Below, in pieces: positions 44,411-51,849 of a stretch of DNA of 64,000 nt. Source of the DNA: DATKCA01 sp035544675 (GTDB lineage: Bacteria; Acidobacteriota; Thermoanaerobaculia; Gp7-AA8); the NCBI GenBank assembly GCA_035544675.1, contig DATKCA010000283.1:1-64000 (forward strand), given 5' to 3'. How positions within the stretch are numbered: position 1 is the first letter of the stretch; each line of letters begins with the position of its first letter. The notes below the pieces were generated by a model. That model made no database searches, was not told the origin of the DNA, and was given only the letters and a program-made list of their open reading frames with translations. The translations under genes were made by a program, and so were the position numbers.

Positions 44411-45526
44411 ATGGCCACAGTCGAAAAGCGCGATTACTACGAAGTACTCGGTGTGGAACGGGGCTCGAGCCTCGACGACATCAAGAAGGCTTACCGCAAG
44501 CTCGCAGTCAGGTTCCACCCTGACAAGAACCCCAACGATCCCACCGCCGAGGAGAGATTCAAGGAGGCCGCCGAGGCGTACGGCGTCCTCTCCGACGAGG
44601 AGAAGCGCTCACGATACGACCGGTTCGGCCACTCCGGCCTCGGCGGCATGGGCGGATTCGATCCCAACCAGTTCGCCGACTTCGGCGACATCCTCGGCGA
44701 CCTGTTCGGCTTCGGAGACTTCTTTGGAGCGGGACGCCGCCGCTCCAATCGTCCGGCCCGTGGGAATGACCTGCGCTACGACCTCGAGCTCGCGTTCGAG
44801 GACGCCGCTTTCGGCAGGGAAGTGACGCTCGACGTCCCGCGCGTCATCACGTGCGTTGCGTGCGACGGCTCGGGCGCCAAACCGGGGACGCAGCCGGTGA
44901 CGTGCGGCGGGTGCGCGGGGCGCGGCCAGATCCGCTTCTCACAAGGCTTCTTCGCGGTGGCGCGCACGTGCCCGCAGTGCGGCGGAGCGGGGAAGGTCAT
45001 CAAGGATCCCTGCGCGGCCTGCTCCGGCGCCGGACGCGTCCGCGAGGAGAAGAAGATCTCCGTCAAGATCCCCGCCGGCGTCGACGACGGGTCGAGACTG
45101 CGAGTCGCCGGCGAAGGGGAGTCGGGCTACAACGGCGGGCCGGCCGGCGACCTGTACGTGTTCATCACGGTCGGGGAGCATCCGAAGTTCACTCGTCGCG
45201 ACTACGACATTCATTCCGAGCAGAGCCTGAGCGTCACCCAGGCCACGCTCGGAGCGGACGTGAAGACCTCCACGATCGACGGAGAAGAGACGCTGAAGAT
45301 TCCCGCAGGCACCCAACCCAACCAGGTGTTCCGCCTGCGCGGGAAAGGGGTGCAGTTCCTCGACGGCAGCGGACGCGGCGATCACTACGTGCACGTGACC
45401 GTGCGAGTGCCGCCCTCGTTGTCGGACCAGCAGCGCAGCCTCTACGAGGAGCTGGCCAGGCTCGACGGCGAGAATCCGCCGGAGCGTGGAGTGCTGGACA
45501 AGGTCAAGGACTTCTTCACCACCTAG
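44411..45526 (+). CDS. dnaJ: Chaperone DnaJ, type I
   Basis: 371 residues. J domain with His36-Pro37-Asp38 (RFHPDKNP), a Gly/Phe region (GLGGMGGFDPNQFADFGDIL), then a zinc domain with four CxxCxGxG repeats (CVACDGSG, CGGCAGRG, CPQCGGAG, CAACSGAG) and the C-terminal substrate-binding domains. It stimulates DnaK ATP hydrolysis and delivers clients. It is the last gene of the operon, followed by a strong hairpin against a convergent gene. Confidence 0.98.
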   Translation: MATVEKRDYYEVLGVERGSSLDDIKKAYRKLAVRFHPDKNPNDPTAEERFKEAAEAYGVLSDEEKRSRYDRFGHSGLGGMGGFDPNQFADFGDILGDLFGFGDFFGAGRRRSNRPARGNDLRYDLELAFEDAAFGREVTLDVPRVITCVACDGSGAKPGTQPVTCGGCAGRGQIRFSQGFFAVARTCPQCGGAGKVIKDPCAACSGAGRVREEKKISVKIPAGVDDGSRLRVAGEGESGYNGGPAGDLYVFITVGEHPKFTRRDYDIHSEQSLSVTQATLGADVKTSTIDGEETLKIPAGTQPNQVFRLRGKGVQFLDGSGRGDHYVHVTVRVPPSLSDQQRSLYEELARLDGENPPERGVLDKVKDFFTT

Positions 45527-45535
45527 CGTGTGGCA

Positions 45536-45567
45536 GGCCTCGGGCCTCGGGCCCCAGGCCCGAGGCC
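45536..45567. terminator. GCCTCGG hairpin between convergent dnaJ and the TPR gene
   Basis: GGCCTCGGGCCT (45536-45547) pairs exactly with AGGCCCGAGGCC (45556-45567) around CGGGCCCC. It ends nine bases from the stop of the convergent gene, so it can serve both strands. There is no strong T-tract on either side. Confidence 0.65.
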
Positions 45568-45575
45568 CCATTCGA

Positions 45576-46403
45576 TTACTTCTTGCTCGTGGTCGTGGCC
45601 GAGAGTTGCCGCTCTGCCTCGCGCTGAAGGGAGAGGTACTCGCTCATTTCCGGCGCGTTGCGCGGCAGCTCGTTCACGCGCTGCGAGATCTCGAGTGCAT
45701 TCTTGGCGCATTCCCAGTTCTGCAGCCGCATGTGCGACCGGGCAATGTGGAAGTACGGGTAGTAGTCGATCAGCCACATCCCGTACATGCGGGCCTGCTT
45801 CTGCGGGTTGGGGCGGGTGGCCACGGCGTCGATGAAATGCGTCAGTGCCCGCGGATAGTCGCCCTTGCGCTCCAGCTGCAGGCCGAGCTCGTAGTTCGCG
45901 TACCACGGCGCATTCCGAAGATTCGTATCGGCCGGCAGGTCGCACCGCGACAGCACGTCGTTCCGAAGCAGGTTGAACTCCGCCTCGGTCAGCACGGGCG
46001 GCTTGTCCGAATACGTGGCGAAGGCCGGACGGCCGTAGCGCGCATTCGCGTCCCCCCGCAGCAGGAGCTGGTAGGCGACCAGCAGCGGCCGGCCGACCTC
46101 GCTCCTGGCCGCGACTCCGGACGTCTCCGCGAGAGCGAGCTGCTGGCGCGCCTTTTCGATGTTCCCGCTCATCTGATGGGCGATCGCCAGGTAGAGATGC
46201 GGGAGGTAATCGGTGTACTGCTGAGGACGCGCCGGGACCTGCACCCCCTCGCGCGGCCGTTCCGCCAACGCGCTCTGGAGATGTGGAATCGCCGCCGCGG
46301 CCTGCCCTTCCTGAATCAGGCGGACCCCGCGCTCGTAGTGGTCATACCAGGCTCCCTGAGTCGATGCTGCCGACAGCACTACGGCCAGAAAGATTGCGTG
46401 CAT
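45576..46403 (-). CDS. Exported TPR-like protein
   Basis: 275 residues from ATG 46403, preceded by AAGGAGAG. A short signal peptide (MHAIFLAVVLSAASTQG) is followed by helical pairs typical of tetratricopeptide repeats: YERGVRLIQEGQAAAAIPHL, LYLAIAHQMSGNIEKARQQL and YELGLQLERKGDYPRALTHF. Two Cys residues are present. It probably works as a periplasmic protein-protein adaptor. No family-specific name can be given. It is divergent from prmA across 132 bases with no clear promoter. Confidence 0.75.
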   Translation of the reverse strand: MHAIFLAVVLSAASTQGAWYDHYERGVRLIQEGQAAAAIPHLQSALAERPREGVQVPARPQQYTDYLPHLYLAIAHQMSGNIEKARQQLALAETSGVAARSEVGRPLLVAYQLLLRGDANARYGRPAFATYSDKPPVLTEAEFNLLRNDVLSRCDLPADTNLRNAPWYANYELGLQLERKGDYPRALTHFIDAVATRPNPQKQARMYGMWLIDYYPYFHIARSHMRLQNWECAKNALEISQRVNELPRNAPEMSEYLSLQREAERQLSATTTSKK

Positions 46404-46535
46404 GTGCTCTCCTTAGTTCGTGAACGATGGATTCTACCGCTGGCAAAGTTGGTCGCCGCTCAGGGATCCGCTGTGATCCCCATCAATTCGGGAGAGCATC
46501 GGTAGGATCGAGGTTCCCTAGGGGCCCCTGACATC

Positions 46536-47384
46536 ATGATCGACTACCTCCTCGAGATCTCCTTCGACGCCGGGGACGCCGCGCTGGAAGAAGAGATTCT
46601 GACGCGCCTTTTTCTCACCGGCAGCAGCGGCAGCGCGGCCGTCGAGGCCGCCGGCAGGGCCACGATCAGCGCCTGGTTCGGCTCGGTCGCGGAGCGGGAC
46701 GCTGCCGCGGAAGATCTCCGCGATCTCGACGTGGCGGTCACCGCGAGAGAGGGGCAGCGCGCCGACTGGCTCGATCTGTATCAGCAGTCGCTGCAGCCGA
46801 TCCTGATCGGCGAGCGGTTCATCGTCGCTCCCGACGGGGCGCTCATCGCCGGCGACCGGACGCGCCTGCCCATCGTCGTGCCGCAGGAACAGGCCTTCGG
46901 CACGGGGTCGCACGAGACGACGGCGCTCTGCATCGAGATGCTGGAGAAGGTCGATCCCGCCGGCGCGCGAGGGCTGGACGTCGGAGCAGGGAGTGGCATC
47001 CTGGCCATGGCCATGATCCGCCTCGGCGCGACGAAGGTCGTGGCGTTCGACAACGACGCCGATGCCTACGGCGCGCTCCGCGACAATCGTTTTCGGAACG
47101 GCATCGGGGAAGAGGCCCTGGCGCTGTTCATCGGGGGAGTGGAGTCGCTGCGCGGCGGAGCGTTCGACGTCATCACGATGAACATCATCCCCGAGGTGAT
47201 CTTGCCGCTTCTGCGCAGCGTGGCAGCTCGCCTGGGCGAGAAGGGAACACTCGTTCTCAGCGGAATTCTGACGTCACGCCGCGACGAGGTCGTGGAAGCC
47301 GCCTCGAGGCACGATCTAGAATTATTTCGCGACGATGAGAAGGGCCAGTGGTGGTGCGGCGCGTTCGTGCCGCGGAGAAAATGA
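46536..47384 (+). CDS. prmA: Ribosomal protein L11 methyltransferase
   Basis: 282 residues. N-terminal L11-binding domain, then PQEQAFGTGSHETTALCIEM, the SAM-binding GLDVGAGSGILAMAMIRLGA and MNIIPEVILPLL (the PrmA N-[IL]-[IL] motif, here NIIP rather than NILA). It trimethylates L11 in known bacteria. No good ribosome site is visible. It ends 42 bases before the electron-transfer operon, so readthrough into it is possible. Confidence 0.9.
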   Translation: MIDYLLEISFDAGDAALEEEILTRLFLTGSSGSAAVEAAGRATISAWFGSVAERDAAAEDLRDLDVAVTAREGQRADWLDLYQQSLQPILIGERFIVAPDGALIAGDRTRLPIVVPQEQAFGTGSHETTALCIEMLEKVDPAGARGLDVGAGSGILAMAMIRLGATKVVAFDNDADAYGALRDNRFRNGIGEEALALFIGGVESLRGGAFDVITMNIIPEVILPLLRSVAARLGEKGTLVLSGILTSRRDEVVEAASRHDLELFRDDEKGQWWCGAFVPRRK

Positions 47385-47426
47385 CTTGCAAAACCATCAT
47401 AAATGTACTGAACTATCGCGCACAGC

Positions 47427-48584
47427 ATGCAGGTCGTCCTCCAAGGGAACCTCACGAAATTCCCGCTCTCGCAGTTGCTCACGCTGTTGAGTGAGCATTC
47501 GCACAGCGGCACGCTCGACATCGAGTCTGGTGCGAGCCGTGCGCGCGTTTTCATCGACGGCGGAAAGGTGATCTTCGCCGAGTCGAGCGATGGCACGGCG
47601 GGCAATGCCGGTGAGGCTGTCGTCCGCACGTTCGAGTGGCCGGACGCGCAGTTCACGTTCCTTGACGGCATGTCGCTCCCGGACAAGGCCACGCGCGTGA
47701 CGCTCGACGTGGAGTCGATCGTCGCGGAGGCGGCCAAGCGCGCCGAGGGAGGGTATGCCGACTACGCGATGTTCCGGGTGATCGACAATCCCGCCGCGCA
47801 GGAGAAGATCACGATCGCGCCGGAGGAATTCACGCTGCTCTTCAAGATCGGCATGGGAAAGACGTTCGGCGACCTGGTGAGCGAGCCGGGCGCGACCCGC
47901 CGCGCCACCGGCGCGAAGCTGAAGATTCTCGAGAAAGCCGGTCTCGTGCTGCGCGTCGACCAGGCTGCACCGAGCATGATACCCGGCGCGTCGCAGAACA
48001 CCGCCGAGACCCCGCGGCCGAAGGGCCGTGAAGAGCGGCGTCCACGCGCCCAAGCGCCCGCCGAGGGAGTCGAGAAAACGGTCTTCGCCCCGAAAGTGGA
48101 TATGGCGGACGCGACGCAGTTCACACCGCCTCCCCCTCCCCCTCGCCAGCCCACTGACGAGATCCCGGCTCCCCTGGCCACCGAGAAGACGCAGGCCGGC
48201 GAGGTTCCCGTGCCGCCCGTGGCATCCGCGCCTCCCCCTCCGATCCTCGGCGACCCGAAGAACCTGTTCGGATCGCTCACGCCCGACAGCGGCGATACCT
48301 GGCCGCTGGTCGACAACGAGTACACGATCGGCCGCGACGACACGAACAGCATCCCCGTGCCCGACGGCAGCATCTCGTCGAAACACGCCCGTCTCCTCAG
48401 GAATGAACAGGGCTTCTGGGTCGAAGACCTCGGAAGCCGCAACGGGACCTTCGTCAACGGCGAGAAGGTGACGGACAAGCGACTTCTGTCGAACGGCGAC
48501 CTGGTCCGCTTCGGCAAAGTGATCATGACCTTCCATATGGCGCAGGACAGCAGCTCGGACCAGACCGTCGTCGAGTCGAAATAG
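47427..48584 (+). CDS. DUF4388-FHA signalling protein
   Basis: 385 residues. Residues 1-105 are a DUF4388 domain (QGNLTKFPLSQLLTLLSEHS, GTLDIESGASRARVFIDGGK), a family found beside two-component and gliding proteins. A middle helical part and a Pro/Ala-rich linker (PPPPPPRQPTDEIPAPLA) lead to an FHA domain at about 290-375 with an intact phosphothreonine pocket: TIGRDD, SSKHARL, EDLGSRNGTFVNG. No signal or membrane segment, so it is cytoplasmic. It begins the row of electron-transfer genes, 23 bases before the flavoprotein fusion, and may recruit a phosphorylated partner to it. That link is inferred. Confidence 0.85.
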   Translation: MQVVLQGNLTKFPLSQLLTLLSEHSHSGTLDIESGASRARVFIDGGKVIFAESSDGTAGNAGEAVVRTFEWPDAQFTFLDGMSLPDKATRVTLDVESIVAEAAKRAEGGYADYAMFRVIDNPAAQEKITIAPEEFTLLFKIGMGKTFGDLVSEPGATRRATGAKLKILEKAGLVLRVDQAAPSMIPGASQNTAETPRPKGREERRPRAQAPAEGVEKTVFAPKVDMADATQFTPPPPPPRQPTDEIPAPLATEKTQAGEVPVPPVASAPPPPILGDPKNLFGSLTPDSGDTWPLVDNEYTIGRDDTNSIPVPDGSISSKHARLLRNEQGFWVEDLGSRNGTFVNGEKVTDKRLLSNGDLVRFGKVIMTFHMAQDSSSDQTVVESK

Positions 48585-48607
48585 CGGCCAAACGTTCAAA
48601 AAAGACA

Positions 48608-50986
48608 ATGAAATTTGATCTAGTGATTGTCGGGTCCGGCCCGGCCGGTCTCGCCGCCGCGTCTCACGCTCACACCAACGGGATGAAGTACGTGCTGCTC
48701 GAGCGCGTCGATCACCTGTCGGACACGATCTATCAATATCAGGCTCGCAAGTACGTCATGGCCGAGCCGATGATGATCCCGGCGCGCGGCGACGTCCCGT
48801 TCGAGGCGGGATCGCGCGAGTCCATCCTCGAAGCCTGGGACAGGCACGCCGCGGACCGCCAGGTGAACATCGAGCTGAAGGCCGAGGTGAACTCGGTCGA
48901 GAAGACCGCGGACGGATTCGTCGTCGCCACGAAGGCCGGCAACAAGTACGAGACCGCGGCCGTGGTACTGGGGATGGGTACGCAGGGGAACCCGAGAAAA
49001 CTCGGCGTGACCGGCGAGGATTTGCCTAACATCCGCTACCGCCTGAACGACGCGAAGGAACACCAGGAGCAGGACATCCTCGTGGTCGGCGCGGGCGACT
49101 CCGCGCTGGAGATCGCGGCCGCCCTCTCGGATGAGAACCGAGTCGGCCTGGTCGTGCGCGGCGCGGAGATCACGCGCGCGAACGAGGTGCTGACGCGCGA
49201 CGCGCTGTCGCGGCAGGCCAGCGGCCGCATGACCATCTACTTCAACACGACGGTGAAGGAAGTCGGCGAGGGCTACGTCGATCTCAACGTGCGCGGGGAC
49301 ACCACGCGCATCCCCAATGAGCTGATCTTCCTCAAGCTGGGCGCCGACGCGCCGCGCAAGTTCCTCGAGAAAATCGGGATCAAGTACAGCGGACCGGGTG
49401 CCGACGCCCGGGCCATGCTGAGCCCGGTGCACGAGACGACCGTGCCGAAGCTGTTCCTCATCGGCGCGGCGAGCGGCCGCGACCTCATCAAGCTCGGCAT
49501 GAACCAGGGCTATGAAGTCGTCGAGCACCTGATGGGCCGCGAGGTCGAGCCGGCCGACGAAGCAGTGCTCAGGGAGCGGCTGCCGTTCTGGGAAGGCACG
49601 GTCCGCGAGCGCATCGCCGCGATTCGGTCCCGCGCGCCGCTGCTCGCCGCCGCGGACGAACAGCAGCTCCGCGACACGTTCCTGTCCGCTCGCGTTCGCG
49701 AGTACAAGAACGGCGAGATCATCATCCGTCAGAACGACTACACCAACGACTTCCTCATCGTGGCCTCGGGGCGCGTCGAGCTCTATCGCCGGCCCGAAAA
49801 AACAAACGCCGACGTGAAAGTCGCCGAGATCACCGCCGGCAACTTCTTCGGCGAGATGAGCCTCATCTCCGGACGCCGCCGTACGGCCACGGCCAAGGCC
49901 ATGGGGAACACGCGCGTGATCGAGATCCCGCGCAAGGCCATGCTGCGTCTTCTGGCGTCCTCGCCGAAGGCGAAAGCGCTCATGGACCAGGCCTTCCTGC
50001 TCCGCGCGTTCGGCGGCTACCTCTTCCCCGGCATCGCCGAGGGGGCGCTCGGCGAGCTGGTCGAGAAGGCCGTCGTCGAGAACATCGGCAAAGACGCGGT
50101 GGTGTTCAAGGAAGGCGATGCAGCGGAAGCGTTCTACCTGATCCGCAGCGGCATGATGAAGATCGCCAAGCAGTCGGGCGACAAGGAAGTCGTGCTCTCG
50201 TACCTGGTGGCCGGCAACTTCTTCGGCGAGGCCGCGCTCTTCTCCGATGCCGAGCGCACCGCTACCGTCAGCGCGATCTTCCCGGCCGAGCTGGTGAAGC
50301 TCTCCAAGAAAGACTTCGACAACTTCCTGGGCATCCGTCCCGAGCTGCGCGAGCTCCCGCTGCGCAAGCTCGAGGAGCGCCGCATCGCCGGCCTCATCGC
50401 CGAGGCCACGCCGGGATCCGGCAACATCCTCTCCGACCTCATCCGCGAGGAAGTGGTCATGGGAACGCAGACCCTGGTCATCGACGAGCACCGCTGCGTG
50501 CGATGCGGGAACTGCGTCCGCTCCTGCGAGGGCGTGCACGACGACGGTCAGGCCCGCATCTCCCTCACCGGCATCAAGTTCTACAACCTCCTGGCGCCGA
50601 ACTCGTGCTGGCAGTGCGAGAACCCGATGTGCATGCTGGACTGCCCGCCCGACGCCATCTCCCGCGATCCGCGCGGCGAGGTCTACATCAAGAGCAACTG
50701 CATCGGCTGCGGCAACTGCGAGCGCAACTGCCCCTACGGCAACATCTTCATGGTCCACAAAGAGCCGAAGAAGTCGATCACCGGCTGGATCAAATCGATC
50801 TTCGGAAAAGGCAAGCACGAGGACGCGATCGAGCAGACCTTCGCCGTCAAGTGCGATCTCTGCCGTGGTATCTCCGGCGGCCCCGCATGTGTCCGCGGCT
50901 GTCCGACCGGAGCGGCAATCCGACTGACACCGGAGCAGTATCGGGAGACCCTGGAAGAGCTGGTCATTTCGCGAGGGGAGAGGTAG
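48608..50986 (+). CDS. Fusion of TrxB-like flavoprotein, two cNMP-binding domains and a four-cluster ferredoxin
   Basis: 792 residues, no signal, so cytoplasmic. 1-320: TrxB-like FAD/NAD(P) fold with GSGPAGLAAAS (8-18) and GAGDSALEIAAAL (161-173); the CxxC disulfide of thioredoxin reductase is absent, and no Cys occurs before residue 630. 350-460 and 478-590: two CRP-type cyclic-nucleotide domains, each with a phosphate cassette (FGEMSLISGRRRTATAKA; FGEAALFSDAERTATVSAI) retaining the Gly-Glu and Arg. 630-765: 16 Cys in four groups (CVRCGNCVRSC, CWQCENPMCMLDC, CIGCGNCERNC, CDLCRGISGGPACVRGC), like HybA/DmsB subunits, room for four [4Fe-4S] clusters. It probably passes NAD(P)H electrons to the membrane cytochrome b under cyclic-nucleotide control. 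Confidence 0.88.
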   Translation: MKFDLVIVGSGPAGLAAASHAHTNGMKYVLLERVDHLSDTIYQYQARKYVMAEPMMIPARGDVPFEAGSRESILEAWDRHAADRQVNIELKAEVNSVEKTADGFVVATKAGNKYETAAVVLGMGTQGNPRKLGVTGEDLPNIRYRLNDAKEHQEQDILVVGAGDSALEIAAALSDENRVGLVVRGAEITRANEVLTRDALSRQASGRMTIYFNTTVKEVGEGYVDLNVRGDTTRIPNELIFLKLGADAPRKFLEKIGIKYSGPGADARAMLSPVHETTVPKLFLIGAASGRDLIKLGMNQGYEVVEHLMGREVEPADEAVLRERLPFWEGTVRERIAAIRSRAPLLAAADEQQLRDTFLSARVREYKNGEIIIRQNDYTNDFLIVASGRVELYRRPEKTNADVKVAEITAGNFFGEMSLISGRRRTATAKAMGNTRVIEIPRKAMLRLLASSPKAKALMDQAFLLRAFGGYLFPGIAEGALGELVEKAVVENIGKDAVVFKEGDAAEAFYLIRSGMMKIAKQSGDKEVVLSYLVAGNFFGEAALFSDAERTATVSAIFPAELVKLSKKDFDNFLGIRPELRELPLRKLEERRIAGLIAEATPGSGNILSDLIREEVVMGTQTLVIDEHRCVRCGNCVRSCEGVHDDGQARISLTGIKFYNLLAPNSCWQCENPMCMLDCPPDAISRDPRGEVYIKSNCIGCGNCERNCPYGNIFMVHKEPKKSITGWIKSIFGKGKHEDAIEQTFAVKCDLCRGISGGPACVRGCPTGAAIRLTPEQYRETLEELVISRGER

Positions 50987-51014
50987 GAGAAGGGCGCCCC
51001 GAGCCCAAAGAACG

Positions 51015-51845
51015 ATGGCAGTCCCACGATCCGGACCCACTTGGCGTCGCATTTTCGCCGTGCTGCTTTTTGCCGTGGCGGTCTCGTACGCGTACTACGC
51101 GCGCGATGAGTTTCCGCACGGCGGGACGAAGATCGGTCTGACCCTCGGCATCATCGGGCTGCTGCTCATTCTCCTGCTCGCGTACTTCGGGATCCGGAAG
51201 CGCTCCTACCGCTCCACCTTCGGCACGCTCGAACAGTGGATGCAGTCCCACATCTACCTCGGCATCCTCGTGTTCGTGATCCTGCTGCTGCACACCGGCG
51301 GAAGGTTCAACGACCAGATCGCCGTGACGACGTTCATCCTCGTCGGAGCGGTGGTCCTCTCCGGGATTCTGGGAGCGATCCTCTATGTGACGGTCCCCCG
51401 GATGCTGACCGAGGTGGAGAGCAACCTCACCATCGAGGAGATCTCGGACAACGCCAACCAGCTGGCGCGGCAGATGGCGCGCACCGCCTCCGGCAAGTCG
51501 GCTCCGTTCCAGCGCATCTACGATGAGCTGATCTACGAGACGCGCCCGGGGTGGCTGGCCGGCTGGCGCCTGGTCATCTACAGCGCTCGAAAGAAGGGGC
51601 AGACCTCGTCGGACTGGGCGAATCTGCTGCGGCTCGTGCCGAAAGAGGAGCAGGACGAGCTCCGGTCCCTTCTGGTGACCTCGCGTCAGCGGAAGGAGCT
51701 GCTGCTTCGCCTGATGTATCAGCAGCGCTACAAGAACATCCTCGAGGCGTGGCTCTACATCCATGTTCCGTTCACGATCGCGTTGCTCGTCTTCTCGGCT
51801 CTGCACGTCGCGGCCGTTTTCTATTACGGGAGCGTGAGGTGGTGA
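51015..51845 (+). CDS. Integral membrane diheme cytochrome b-like protein
   Basis: 276 residues with four predicted membrane helices: two near the N-terminus, one at about 78-125 (double span) and one at the end. His79 and His93 (HIYLGILVFVILLLH) and His250 and His264 (HVPFTIALLVFSALH) give two HX13H helices, the pattern that holds two stacked b hemes in cytochrome b and ferric-reductase-like proteins. A roughly 100-residue charged cytoplasmic loop lies between. It could carry electrons across the inner membrane from the Fe-S fusion upstream to the decaheme protein downstream. I do not recognise a named family. It is separated from the next gene by four bases. Confidence 0.75.
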   Translation: MAVPRSGPTWRRIFAVLLFAVAVSYAYYARDEFPHGGTKIGLTLGIIGLLLILLLAYFGIRKRSYRSTFGTLEQWMQSHIYLGILVFVILLLHTGGRFNDQIAVTTFILVGAVVLSGILGAILYVTVPRMLTEVESNLTIEEISDNANQLARQMARTASGKSAPFQRIYDELIYETRPGWLAGWRLVIYSARKKGQTSSDWANLLRLVPKEEQDELRSLLVTSRQRKELLLRLMYQQRYKNILEAWLYIHVPFTIALLVFSALHVAAVFYYGSVRW

Positions 51846-51849
51846 GCGC

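Noticed and set aside
48620..51052. An 810-codon minus-strand frame opposite the flavoprotein fusion
   Set aside because: Same antisense effect; the plus strand encodes unmistakable FAD, cNMP and Fe-S motifs.
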